A stretch of DNA of 64,000 nucleotides from Vanessa cardui (taxonomy: Eukaryota; Arthropoda; Insecta; Lepidoptera; Nymphalidae), in assembly GCF_905220365.1 (NCBI RefSeq), contig NC_061123.1:620001-684000 (forward strand), given 5' to 3'. This document shows, in pieces, positions 13,168 through 23,954 of this stretch. Below the pieces are notes generated by a model. That model worked only from the letters and a program-made list of their open reading frames with translations. It ran no database searches and was not told the DNA's origin. The position numbers were made by a program, and so were the translations under genes. Positions within the stretch are counted from its first letter, which is position 1. Every line of letters begins with the position of its first letter.

Positions 13168-13323
13168 ATATAGAGGTCCGGGACGACCAATGAAACGATG
13201 GATGGATTATGTGAGAGATGGTATGGCTGGAAATAATGTTACTTGTGAGATTTGAAAGAAGAAGACATGTTGCACCGGCCCCAAGTAAATTAGGATAAAG
13301 GCAGGAGGATGATGATGATATGA
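13168..13323 (+). pseudogene. Decayed 3' end of a different RTE-type LINE
   Basis: The + strand reads GRPMKRWMDYVRDGMAG and then breaks at stops. This is the common C-terminal ending of RTE pol proteins (GRPxKRWxDxVxxDM). It is followed by CAGGAGGATGATGATGATAT, the RTE tail. The sequence differs from the 48386-50402 element, so it is a second RTE family. Only the last 50 or so codons and the tail are present. It is a dead 5'-truncated copy. Confidence 0.75.
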
Positions 13324-13552
13324 ATTGTTTAATTATGTGGATTGTTAGTATGGTGAACGTCCAACCATAAAGTTTTAAAATAAGAAGTAGGAATTTATAT
13401 ATGTTTTTTGAGCCTCATTGATCGTGCCTCTAAATCTCAATCTTTGAATCTTTTTTATAGATGATAAAAAAGCGTGGAGTTAATACCTGTTGACTTCCAA
13501 GCAGGAAATATTAATTAAAATGATTGTATTTAACTAACTTGACTTTGTATTT

Positions 13553-13706
13553 TTCAAATGTTGAAAAAGAGTAACTACTGAATTTCTTGCCGATTCTTCT
13601 CGGTAAAATCTACTTTCCGAACCGGTGGTAGCTTCACTGATGACGATTTAAAAGTGCTTGTAAAAGCCTACTTGAATAAATTTTATTTTGATTTTGATTT
13701 TGAAGG
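13553..13706 (+). repeat. Family E repeat, best copy
   Basis: It runs AAAAAGAGTAACTACTGAAT, CTTGCCGATTCTTCTCGG, TTCCGAACCGGTGGTAGC and AAAGTGCTTGTAAAAGCC, ending in (TTTTGA)n near 13680-13700. It looks like the 3' end of a non-LTR element or a SINE using it. The open frame at 13654-13845 starts inside it. Confidence 0.72.
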
Positions 13707-15156
13707 CCACATACTCGTATATAGAAACCTCAGTTATCAGGGATTCCTAAATGACAACCGATCTAGATTCAGTATAGATTATTGGGTCTTCTGCCAATTT
13801 AATTTAATTTCTAACTGGCGAGAAAAATCATCATCTATGAAATAGCTTATTATTATTTCTGTTAACAATAGACGCCATTATTTTGAATTATGAAATCATT
13901 TCACTAATTACGAATAATGATGAAACTAAAATTATACACCAGAGAGGCCCTAAATTAACATAATATGATATTCGCTGTAAAAGTTGATTTCGGCTCGCGG
14001 CTGTTTATCGGCGCGTAACATTATCTTATTACAGACAAACAGTGACTGTGTATCGTAAAATTTAACTCTGTAAAATTGTTTTTATGTCATCATAATGAAA
14101 TAAAATCAAAATATTTAATTGTGCATGAAAATACAAACAAAAACTTCTCAATTTTATAGGTGTTTTTTATAGAATTTAAACTCATAAACAACTATAACAT
14201 TCAACTTTTGGGTAACATTCTGGCACTTCAAAAAATATATATTCTTTTTTCAAATGGAAAATGGATTCAACCGAGAAAAACCATCAAAGCTAAATAGTTA
14301 CTCTTTTGTTGCCATTTTAATTACAGAGTGTGTAGTACGATTACAGTTACATATAAAATTCAAATAAATTTACATTAACCGTTAATAGAGCGTTGGTTGT
14401 GAGCCGCCTAGCGATGTAAACGTCGCAGGATCGATCCTCACTCTGGAGTCTTATTATGGAAACGAAATACCGTGCACCGGAATACATCCTGTATTAGCTT
14501 TGGTAAATTATTCAACGATATTATATATATTTATTAATAAGTCCATTTATTTGGGTAATACGAGTAGAATTTTAAAATTTAAGCTTACTTAATAGTTTTA
14601 ATTATACTCTTGTCTCGTTTATGACTAATGAAATTTGATAACGTAATATGTAACTCAACTTTTACCCAATTTACTCTCCATCATTCAGTCATCGTTCGTA
14701 TGAATTATATGGCTTATCAATTTATAATAGGTATAACTTTTTCTGTCATCAACACCTCCAACGCGTAGTTATATGTATATAAAGTATACTTTATTTCTTC
14801 TGCCATAACACTTAATCAACCTAAGAGGAACTAAACGATGCAAAATATTATTAAATCCCTAATCAATAAAATAAAATCGATTCCTATATTAGAATAATCT
14901 GAGGAAACTAAACATAATATAACCCATTAACTTCTCCTTTTTGCGAAGCCAAAGGCTACAAAGTATTACCGTTTGTGCGGTGAAACTCTTCAGTAGGTTG
15001 TATCCAAACAGACGTACAGTACAAAGCCCACTGTTCTCTATATCGAAAATTTGTAAATACGTATTGTAATGATCTGTTCCGGTTAAGTCAAAAAGTTTGT
15101 TTTGCATAATTTATTTTTTTATTTTTCTTTGTCCCAGCTCCTTTTTCTTGTGTACA

Positions 15157-15430
15157 ACTAGCGACCGGCCCCGGCTTCGCACGTGTGCATTACTGATATT
15201 AAATATACTACAGAATTTGTTTATTTACGACATCACATTACAAACTTCTAAAACTATCAGTGTTTCTTTACTATGCTGTCAATGAATTATTAACAAAAAC
15301 ATTCCTCTCGAATAACCCTATCTATTAAAACAAAACCGCATCAAAATCCGTTGCGTAGTTTGAAAGATTTCAGCATACATAGGGATTTAGGGACAGAGAA
15401 AGCGACTTTGTTTTATACTATGTAGTGATT
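15157..15430 (+). repeat. Family D repeat, full-length-like
   Basis: AACTAGCGACCGGCCCCGGC, CATTCCTCTCGAATAACCC, ATCAAAATCCGTTGCGTAGT and ATACTATGTAGTGATTATA are in order. Confidence 0.8.
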
Positions 15431-16261
15431 ATATTATATAGAGCAAAGTTTCGCTTCTTTCTTTAAGTAATTCAAATGAATTCCTTTTTTGTATTAAATA
15501 TTTTTTATTAATACACTTGAAGATTGATTTGTCATAACCGTATGGTGAATATGAAGAACGGATGGTCGTTTCCGATTCATAATTGTTTCGTCTGATGAAT
15601 AATTACTTTGCTGTATGGATCTACACGCAATCCTTGAGGTTTCACCGTGTCATTAAATTTAATGTTATAAAACGTTCGTTCGAAATTGTTCTTTATATAA
15701 TTACCATATAAAAGAAAATGTGTATTTAATTGCCTTGACTATGCTAAAAAAAATCTGAATGTATTTGCCGCTCCGAATGGCATAATTAGCTAGGTGACTA
15801 ATCTTATAGAAGTAGTATGCGTATATATAGCAATTTTTGTAGAAAATATCGATAGCGCGTTTCAGGACAGGTAACACGTAAAGGTATAGTTTACTTAAGA
15901 ATTTCCATTATAGTTAGATTCTAAGTAATTAATTCATCTTCACTTGTAGTACAATAGCATAAATGTGAAAGTAACTCCGTCTGCTGTTACTACGAAATCA
16001 TGAACCAATTTTGATAAAATTTAATATGAAGTTTTAACACCTTAAGACAATCCCTAAAACGTAAGAGAAGAGAAATCTAATAATAAAAACATTACATTCA
16101 GAATTTTGGTCCTTCGCGACAGCATTCTCAAGAGACCATTTCAATAATTCGAAACCCTCAAACAAAACTCATGCAAAGATTGCATTAAATATAATGTTTA
16201 TGTATCATAAGTCCGCTATGTAGCTTTTACTTTGAAGCATTTTAGTAGGTACACTTTACAA

Positions 16262-16600
16262 GATATATGGCCGCTGATCCCGCGGTCCTGGGTTCAAGTT
16301 CCAAGAGGGGCAGATTAAGAGATGTTGGGGTTTTCTCAGTTAAAACCTGCAGATTGGAAGTGTACACTTCTGTGACTGGGAAAGCTCGTAAATCCGTTCG
16401 TATTGCGCCGACACTCTTTCCGATCTTTTCGGATTTACCAAACCATCAGATTATGAGAGAGTAGGGTTGCACCCGTGTTTACGCATACAATTATGTTCTC
16501 GTTATATACATTTATAATATTTTCTGCGTAGCTAGTTAGTCTCTCTTGAGTTGGGCCATCATAGCCTAATTGGTTAGGACGACATCATCATCATCACCCA
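16262..16600 (+). repeat. SINE family F, long copy with (CAT)n tail
   Basis: It starts TATATGGCCGCTGATCCCGC, with CCTGGGTTCAAGTTCC (B-box), AGATTGGAAGTGTACACTTC, CTTTCCGATCTTTTCGGATT, GATTATGAGAGAGTAGGG and GCACCCGTGTTTACGCATAC, and ends in CATCATCATCATCACCC. The 65-residue open frame at 16267 is within it and is not a gene. Confidence 0.75.
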
Positions 16601-16786
16601 TCTCAGATATTATATAAATAAACAATATACATATCAAAAAGTTTAATGTTTAGTATTACATTACTAAACTGTATGTTGTTCCACTGATTATTAAGACGAC
16701 ATCTGCATTTTAAAGACCTCCATAGCCATAAATTTATCGAAAATTAAAAAGGATGGTAAATTAACAAGGTTTTTTTTATTATTAAA

Positions 16787-16944
16787 GTTATTAATTTCGG
16801 TATATCTACCATGTTTTTTATTTTTCTTCGGTTTATCTTGTTCACGAGACTCCCTCGTCTCGTAAACATTCGTAGATAATATCGAAATATCTAGCTCTAT
16901 CGAACAAAAATAAAAAACATGGTAAATGTCCCGAAATTAATAAC
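16787..16944. mobile_element. 158-bp inverted-repeat element (MITE-like)
   Basis: GTTATTAATTTCGG at 16787 and its exact reverse complement ending at 16944 bound arms of about 42 bp, which share ACCATGTTTTTTATTTTT. A small second stem, ACGAGAC/GTCTCGT, lies near the centre (16844-16863). There is no coding frame. It could be a MITE or a transcribed hairpin. Confidence 0.68.
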
Positions 16945-18060
16945 TTGAATCAGTTACTAAATCACAACAATTTAACAAAGAATTAACTGTGAAGAGAGAG
17001 AAAAAATATTCGGGCCGTTTAGAGACTGTTTCTACGACTGTAAAATAAAACTATAATCATAAATTAATATTTATAATTATCGCCATTTTAAATACGTATA
17101 ACGTAGCACACCCAACAAAATCTCACAAGAATAATTTAACTAAATCGTTCTTTGAAATAGAATGTTTTGATATTATTTAAATAATCCTTTGCGCGCGTCT
17201 TCAGCTGGGTTTCGATTTAGCGTGTTGTGGTCGGGTGTGTGGTCTTCAAAATGTACAACTATGTATTTGCGTTTATAATAAGAGCTTTGCAGATTCACGT
17301 TGCTATGTATTTATTATGAAATATACAGCTAATACCTTTGAAAGATTCATTGGCTTAGAGTTTAAATTGTTGAATTTTCATTTTGTTATTTTGGGACCTT
17401 TTTAACATTCAATATATATGACACGAGTATTAATAAATTCTATTCTAGGTTAGTAAAACAAAACATTTCTGGGCACTTTACAGGTTTGTCGTAAAACAGT
17501 TTAATTTTTTTTTTTGCAATTCCATATACAACCTAAAAATAGTTCAGATTTTGAATTTTTCATTAAAAAAAAATTAAACTTCAGTACCGAAATAGTTTTC
17601 GAAAAAATATGTTCTAATGTTTTGACCTTGAACCATCGAGAAATGTAGGATCTAAATTGTCTAGATTATTACCCACTGAGGCAATTAGCATACCTCGTGA
17701 TGGGAACATCAGATAAGAAGCTAAACAATGGGTGCTCTGTGCCCATAACTTAATTCCCTCACTTATTTAATATAGATATTATACGAGCTGTCAAATCCAA
17801 TACAGTAAAAAATTTACCAAAGAGCAAACATTTTTGCTTATAAAAAAATCGGAAGAGCTATAGTAATTTTCACTAATTTCGATTGGAACGTACCGTAATC
17901 TTGACCGAGAAAGAGTTTCGACCAAAGCATATTCGTAAATAATAAGTATCAAACTGTTTGTGACTTGTGACCGTTGACTGTTCCCCACAGCTGGGCACAG
18001 TCAACGGACTACTTATCTTATATCATATAATCTTCCTTTCCTTTTAAATCTGAAACTAAT

Positions 18061-18178
18061 TCTACCACGCTGCTCCAATGCGGATACAAATGCTGGTATA
18101 TTCAATGATGCTTGCTTTGGTTTGAACCTGGAATCATCGGTTAAAATACACCCTTTCTAGCCACTAGCCCATCTCGAT
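18061..18178 (-). repeat. SINE family B, reverse orientation, truncated with deletion
   Basis: CTACCACGCTGCTCCAATGC is joined to GCTTGCTTTGGTTTGAACC and GCCACTAGCCCATCTCG. The middle of the element is gone. It lies just upstream of the first Dscam-like exon. Confidence 0.72.
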
Positions 18179-18392
18179 ATATACGCAGTATCGTGAAATA
18201 TTAATATCACATAATATGCAATACAGTCTATTTAATACTAGAACAGAGGTTGGTACGATTCATCCACAAAACAAGTAAATTATAACGTATTCATAGCGTT
18301 TGATTGTAAAGTAATAATTTATGCAAACTTTCAGGTTATTTGTAAATGATAAATTAGAAGCTAAAACTAATTATTTATTTTTGTCACTGTAG

Positions 18393-18551
18393 TGGTTTGG
18401 CAAGAATGGCAAGTCCACGTAACCTCAACGCCAGCGGAGGTTGGCGGGCCGGCGTTACTGACGTGTACGACGCCGGCTGCCGTCCGGGAGCACGCGTCAG
18501 TCGCCGCTTGGTATAGAGACGACGCTGTACTATCCGCCGGCGATCATTTTA
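18393..18551 (+). CDS. Dscam-like gene, exon for N-terminal half of Ig domain 2
   Basis: This is an internal exon of 159 bp. It has an AG acceptor at 18391-18392 after a T-rich tract and a GTAAGT donor from 18552. It enters after one base of a codon and leaves one base of the next (phase 1 on both sides). The reading starts VWQEWQVHV, reaches the B-strand cysteine in ALLTC, then the C-strand tryptophan in VAAWYRDD, and ends AGDHF. Dscam-family proteins are immunoglobulin/fibronectin cell-surface receptors used in neurite recognition. In Dscam1 the N-terminal half of Ig2 is encoded by alternative exon 4, of about this size. Here I see one copy only. The two following exons continue the same domain in frame. 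It is too short and split to appear as a long open reading frame. The family is well supported; which paralogue it is cannot be settled by eye. Confidence 0.85.
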
Positions 18552-20156
18552 GTAAGTAATATACTAATTATACTCTATTTACATAATTAATATTATTAAA
18601 ACTGACATTCATAATCCAGTGACGCGGCAATTTTAAAAAGAACAAAAGAGCACATGTCTTAACGCTTTTCATGCTTTCCAAGACTCATAATTGTTGACAC
18701 CACCATCTTGACTGCTGTTACTGAAGTTATCGTGACATAAAAGTCCCATAATGTTTTCAAGACGTGACCTATATCAGGACGTAGGACCTCAGGATCTGAT
18801 GTCTCCTTAGCAACAAAAATAATGAGGCGATAATGTTAATCGATTTGGTGATTGAATAAAGGGAGTCTTTAGTTCGATATGATTGTCAAAAACTCTACCA
18901 AAATATCCAATTGATTCCTTCTTATTTCGATCTTCATATTGTATATTTTTGAAGGTTAATATTGTATAATAAGCAGAAGCAATGAAAAAGAATGATAATG
19001 GCTTGTAAAACAAATCGTGAAAGGAGTATTAATAAGCTTTATTTTACTGTCCGCAATACCTATGGCTGGAATGAATTTTACCAAAATGTTGTGTTAAAGT
19101 TACCTAGTCGAACCACATAGTATTTAAACTATTTTTAGTTCCAACGGAAACTAAATTTGGCAAAATTCCAACATAACGCCAACCTGACTTCCAGTACGAA
19201 TTACCTTTATTTGATTAAATTTTCTTCCTAATTCAAACAAATTTCCCCCAGGACTGCTTAATTCAATTTTGAAAATAAACCGAAACGGTGGTTACCTCGT
19301 TCGCTTCTTTCTTCTTTGATAATGAAAAGTATTTTATATATTGGATGCTGGTTTAAATGTGTACTTTATCTATGTGAGTGATCCTCTATGACTCGTTATC
19401 CTCGTTCGTGCCAGTACTAGCACGCAAAAGGACAGCTCGTGATCCAAGCTGTTCAGATGCATTGTCAGACACATACGAGGCTGTAGGTCGTGAATCGAGA
19501 CTTCGATGAGAGGAAGATTGTATCACGTCTTATTGATAAATACAGATGGATAGCTTATCAATTTTTATGTTTATAATGAGGGTATTATGTCCCTCAAACT
19601 ACGTATATGACTATAAAAATTAAATAATCGGGGTTGAGGGTTTGTTCACGTTCACAGCTTGTATCGTCTCGTAAATGTATTAAAGTGTATACATAACTCT
19701 AGAAAAACAATTCTTATACTTGTTACATTAAAATAATTATACGCAGCTGACTAGAAGCATGGGTTATAATTTAGAATACTGAGTAAGACAACTTAAACTT
19801 CGTCAATCAAGTTAATTTAATAGACGAAGACTAGACATGTTAAATTAATGCTTTTTTTTAAGCCATTTCAATTTTGTAAAGAATTATCGATATTCCTATT
19901 CCATTCTTAATACAATCTAGATTCTGTTCTAGGAGTAAAACCAAAAGGATTAGGATTGAACTTGTGGAACCAGGTTATAAATCGTTGCGCTGTAATTGAC
20001 TCTTTAAACGTAAGGTTCTCTTGCCATATAAATCTACTGTTCCTGTTGCTGATTTCTCTATTAATAGTGAAAATCCTCTTGTAACATTTAGTTTGACTAG
20101 TTTGGTCTAGGAGTAAAATGTTACTGTCATTATATAATACTATTGTTATATTTTAG
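18552..20156 (+). other. Intron between the two Ig2 exons
   Basis: This 1605-bp phase 1 intron runs from GTAAGT to TTTTAG. I found no repeat family, RNA gene or extra copy of the first Ig2 exon in it, which argues against a tandem array of alternative exons here. A moderately GC-rich stretch at about 19380-19530 is unexplained; it may be old transposon sequence. Confidence 0.75.
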
Positions 20157-20306
20157 CGGGGCCCACGTTACTGGTGGATGAGGGATGGAAGCTTATAGTA
20201 AGGTCTACGCGCGTGGACGACGCACGGGCGCAGTATTCTTGCTCAGTGCTGGATTCACTCACTGGGGAACGGCGCAGGAGTACACCTATCAGCATAGATG
20301 TTGCCC
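20157..20306 (+). CDS. Dscam-like gene, exon for C-terminal half of Ig domain 2
   Basis: This is an internal exon of 150 bp, with acceptor TTTTAG at 20151-20156 and donor GTAAGT from 20307, phase 1 on both sides. Joined to the previous exon the junction codon is ACG (Thr), giving DHF-T-GPTLLVDEG. The translation carries the F-strand Tyr-x-Cys as DDARAQYSC, followed by LTGERRRS and ending ISIDVA. The spacing of Asp to Tyr-x-Cys and the following Leu-Thr-Gly-Glu match the Dscam1 Ig2 pattern (DGYKSYQC, then LTGET), which is the best family evidence in the window. It corresponds to the constant exon 5 of Dscam1. The intron before it is 1605 bp and the one after it 702 bp. The coding sequence is much richer in GC than its flanks. 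Confidence 0.87.
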
Positions 20307-21008
20307 GTAAGTACTATTTTATATTTTAAATAATAGACTATTTTCTGTATAAAGTCTGCCATCCGCCTATAAAGTTAAAGTAAAAGTAATTTAGCATTCT
20401 ATATCTGCTGGGTTCTCCTTTGGAAAGAAGAGGAAGACTTCGAGTTTATTCTACAACGCTGCTCTAATACAGATCGGGATCTATAATTTCGGAATTCTCA
20501 TGATGAGAATTATATTTCGCCAACTTACATAGGATGCAATTCTACACATATAGGTTCTAACTGGTCCTTCTTGCCATCATAAAAAATATAAAAATGTATT
20601 TTATTAATACTTTAAAATAATTCAATTTGAATACAAGACAAATAAATGCAATGTATACAATTAAATACTGAATCATTTGCCGATCTTTTTTAAGTAACGT
20701 GTTAAACCCATACGTCACATACGTGCATAAAATCTATACATAAAAACAGTGTTTATTGGAAAACTTTTTAATTAAACTTTGTAGACAATTCTACCATACA
20801 TAAGCAAAACAAATCATTTCTAAAATATAACCGGGCATTCAATAATCAATTGTAAGATATTTTGAGGATATACATTTTTAAAATAACAATGACTCTACAT
20901 TTAATAGTACCTAGATTATGTTCATATTTTGTTCCCTTATTTCAAAGCAACCCAACAGCAACAAATGTGTGTTTTTATATATATTGAAGAAGTTTTCATT
21001 GTCAATAG
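20307..21008 (+). other. Intron between Ig2 and Ig3 exons
   Basis: This 702-bp phase 1 intron runs from GTAAGT to AATAG. About 20405-20475 resembles a decayed 3' part of SINE family B in reverse orientation (TCTCCTTTGG, then TTCTACAACGCTGCTCTAAT). The rest is AT-rich with no recognisable feature. Confidence 0.7.
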
Positions 21009-21129
21009 CAATGAGCACGACATCAGCTCCGCGAGCAGTCTCGCCCGGCACGTGGGACGCCAGCGCCAGACGCGGCGGGGACGCAGTCTTGCCCTGCCTA
21101 GTGCACGCCAACCCGTTGCCAACGATTAC
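21009..21129 (+). CDS. Dscam-like gene, exon for N-terminal half of Ig domain 3
   Basis: This is an internal exon of 121 bp, with acceptor AATAG ending at 21008 and donor GTGAGT from 21130. The junction codon with the previous exon is CCA (Pro), giving IDVA-P-MSTTSAPRAV. The exon ends two bases into a codon for Thr (phase 2). The translation includes the Ig3 B-strand cysteine in DAVLPCLVHANPLPTIT. Known Dscam1 exon 6 variants encode the same half-domain, with the pattern (A)PPR, then LxC, then A-x-P-x-P just before the C-strand Trp, and are about 124 bp. The Trp expected next lies in an exon I could not find in the remaining 43 kb. The ATG at 21011 is internal, not a translation start. A 71-residue frame from upstream of the acceptor reads through the exon but includes intron. 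Confidence 0.85.
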
Positions 21130-21200
21130 GTGAGTTAAAACATTATACAATACTATGTATAACATATTATTCAACAGCAATTTTAACTCAGACTATAACA

Positions 21201-21560
21201 ACAACAACAGCCTGTAAATATCTCATTGCTGGGAACATTTTCCCCCACGCTCTACCAATGTGGTTTGGTAGAATTCATAATGTTGTCTTAAATTTTCGCG
21301 ATTATTACACATTTAAATAAAACTAGTAGTTAATTACGGGTAGGTCAGTCTACCCGTGACCAACACGCTGTAAAGTGCTCGAAACGTCGGGATGTCCAAA
21401 ATAATTAATATACTCGATTAAAATCCGTTATAACTAGTTTTATTTAAATGGTAGAATTCAAATGTGATAGAATTTCTATGAAATAAAACACATGCAGGTT
21501 TCCGCACGATGTTTTCCTTCACAAGGCTATAAACTAAAACTATAAACATAAATAAATAAT
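21201..21560 (-). repeat. SINE family B, reverse orientation, interrupted
   Basis: The tail (AACAACAACAACAGCCTG) and CATTGCTGGGAACA precede an insertion at 21278-21449. Family B resumes with ACACATGCAGGTTTCCGCAC. The copy is 71 bp past the Ig3 exon donor. Confidence 0.75.
21278..21449. mobile_element. 172-bp insertion in SINE B, Penelope-like remnant
   Basis: It is flanked by an 11-bp direct repeat GGTAGAATTCA (21267-21277 and 21450-21460). Inside, CATTTAAATAAAACTAGT (21310-21327) is the exact reverse complement of 21433-21450, an 18-bp inverted repeat. The middle reads CGCTGTAAAGTGCTCGAAAC followed by GTCGGGATGTCC. GAAACGTC with a preceding CTG-rich arm resembles the hammerhead core found in Penelope-like retroelements, but the expected CTGATGA box is degenerate. 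Assignment to Penelope-like elements is inference from that motif, the variable target duplication and the terminal inverted repeats. Confidence 0.5.
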
Positions 21561-22349
21561 ATGTATAAAAAAAAATTATTAGAAGTATTTTATAGGTTTT
21601 AATTACGAAACTGACTAGAGTTGTATCGTTTGGTGAATAACGTTAAATACTAGGTATATAGTTCCGAGAACCTACCTTAACACTTTGTGGAACAGTAACA
21701 ACTACACACAATAACTAACTAAATGTTTTAACGTTTGTTACAAGTTGACGTCAACAAGATAGACCAAACACGCCCAACCTATGACATACTACTTTTATAA
21801 ATTGTATAATTTCATTAAATGTTCCTCGACAACGGTTATAAATACATGTTGTCAAAAAAAGTATTTACTTAATTGATATTAAATATAAGGAATCCTTCCA
21901 ATAATTCACTTGGAGGGATAATATCGCAAAGGCGGACTCCGGATAGATAATAATTTCTCTCTTTAAGAGAAAAGTCGACTAATCCCTTTCACCAACAACT
22001 GTCAGAGACATTGAATATCCTTCTTTATCTTAATATATTTTTATCAAAGTTGTCCTTTCTTTATAACAGGCAGACTACTAATGCCAACGTAAAATTGTTA
22101 CTATGGAAATAGTGGGGGTAACCTCTTACGGTATTGTTACAAATAAGACCTGTTGTTCTCATGAACAAATGGTATTGGATATTATAATTGATTATAATTA
22201 ATGAAGTAGTTGTAATACAAACTATAAATATTCGTTAATGCTAAAAATAAATCTTAATTAAGTGGGTGTTACTTTCAGACACCACGTCGGTGAGTTGAAA
22301 TATTTTGCTTAATAATGTCTTTTGTTTTTTTTTGAAGTTGTAATAAAGG

Positions 22350-22482
22350 TTGTTGAATGGTAAAATATGTCACTAAGTAAGTGATGACCACTGAATATAG
22401 ATAACGACACTGTAAGAAAGTCTTGTGCCTGTAATTACTACACGGACTTATTCACACGTCGAACACAAATGCAAGCTAAGTA
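22350..22482 (-). repeat. Family C repeat, degraded
   Basis: AAGTGATGACCACTG, CTTGTGCCTGTAATTACTAC and CACACGTCGAACACAAATG keep the order of family C in reverse with many changes. Confidence 0.5.
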
Positions 22483-22490
22483 TTTTCTAA

Positions 22491-22596
22491 CAACAACAAT
22501 AACAACAGCAGCTAAATTTCCCACAACTGGGCCTAACAGGGAGACCTGTGAGGAGGAGGTTTGGAACATATTCCACCACGCTGTTCTAATGTGACA
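22491..22596 (-). repeat. SINE family B, reverse orientation, 3' part only
   Basis: AACAACAATAACAACAGCAG, AATTTCCCACAACTGGGCC and ACATATTCCACCACGCTG are present and it stops soon after, so the tRNA-like head is absent. Confidence 0.75.
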
Positions 22597-23052
22597 AAAT
22601 ATGTGACCATCTTCTATCCAAAAGGTCTAACAAAACGATTATCAAGCTAAGTGATTCCATGATTTCCAAGACTGTTAACTCACGTAACGTTTTCTGCAGA
22701 AAAACTTATAAGTTCATAGTTCCAATATTTAAAAGGCTTCAATAAAAGCCGGTCGACAAAGCGCTTTCAGCTTTTATTGAAACAATATTCCGTACATATG
22801 AACTTGTATATTGGATAGGGCGAGGTTGCAATTTTCTTGTTGTTAAATAATAATTGAATTCTACTGATATTGCTTTCGCCTCTTCCAAGTTTGCAATCTC
22901 TTAGAAGATCATGTTTTATAACTTAAACTTATTTACTTTAAATTATTGGTTCTTAAGTGCACTTGTATGTATGAAAAGGCTGCAAAAATTGTGCTATATA
23001 TTTTTAAATGTAGAATTAGTATTAAGTTTGTGCAGTGTGTGTAGTTTTAAAT

Positions 23053-23215
23053 GGTGGAAAAATTTAACAACTGAGTTTCTTGCCGGTTTGTCTCGGTAGA
23101 ACCTACTTCCCGAACCGGTGGTATCTTCACTTAAAATAGTTGTCAAATGACGATTCAAAAGTGCTTGTAAAAACCTCCTTGAATTAAGTATATTTTGATG
23201 AATTCGCATTCTGTT
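23053..23215 (+). repeat. Family E repeat
   Basis: TGGAAAAATTTAACAACTGA, GGTAGAACCTACTTCCCGAA, CCGGTGGTATCTTCACTTAA and AAAGTGCTTGTAAAAACCTC are in order. It explains the overlapping open frames on both strands here. Confidence 0.7.
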
Positions 23216-23734
23216 TTTTAACATTTACTAAAGTATAAGAACACATATAATTCATAAATAAATTTTAAGAATGCTATTTAGTTGTTTCAACAGTACAATA
23301 TTTTACGACATTATATTTTGGGGTAATGCTGGTTGCATTATATAATTAATAACATTTTTGTATTGCAGAAAATGAAAAGTCGTGCAATCAACATATAGTA
23401 TACAATCTGTCCCAATACGAGTGACCTACCTATCTACCTACCTATAGTACCAATATGCATAAATCCATACTAAGTGAATTAGTACCATATAGGACAAACA
23501 TAAATATAATATATTCGTATTTGTTTATATGTTTCTTAGGATCAGGTGCAACTTTAGCAAATCCACTTGTGTGTGACTATCTTTTAAAGTGAACATCTTG
23601 TGAATTAAATATATACGCTGTTAAAAATAGATCGTAAAATATTCAAATAAGTAGACGGACTAGTAAAATAAATACATTTAAATTAGATTCCGATAGAATC
23701 TATATAATTAACTATCAGCCATCCAGCCAGCATA

Positions 23735-23913
23735 TCGTCTCGGCTTCGCACGTGTTTTAGGATATAAGGTTTTTTAATCCAAAACTTTCCTTATGAATCC
23801 CTCTGCCTATTAGTGAAAATCGCATGAAAATCCCTTCAGTAGTTTTGAAGTTTACCGCGAACATATAGACAGACAGACGCGACCGATGGACTTTATTTTT
23901 TAGTAGTGTCTAA
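23735..23913 (+). repeat. Family D-related repeat, diverged
   Basis: GTCTCGGCTTCGCACGTG, CTTTCCTTATGAATCCCTC, GAAAATCCCTTCAGTAGTT and ACAGACAGACGCGACCG suggest a related subfamily with a different 3' end. Confidence 0.6.
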
Positions 23914-23954
23914 TGGGTAGCTTTAATCAGAAGAGCGAAACATAATACAAATAT

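Larger units (their letters stand above)
1..18392 (+). other. Upstream intron (or 5' flank) of the Dscam-like gene
   Basis: No exon was recognised before 18393, so this is read as intron because exon 18393 needs an upstream exon ending in phase 1. Repeats are listed separately. Stretches with nothing I could identify are 1-1940, 2171-2940, 3163-4314, 4431-5374, 5516-5893, 7550-7905, 8211-8774, 8978-10195, 10501-11307, 11549-12206, 12441-13167, 13707-15156, 15431-16261 and 16945-18060. They are AT-rich, with short open frames that look like chance. The short open frames at 2607-3045, 10043-10402 and 11330-11575 overlap SINE copies. Confidence 0.6.

Noticed and set aside
19380..19530. Moderately GC-rich stretch in the first intron as an alternative Ig2 exon.
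   Set aside because: No Ig cysteine or tryptophan context and no matching splice-site pair in frame.
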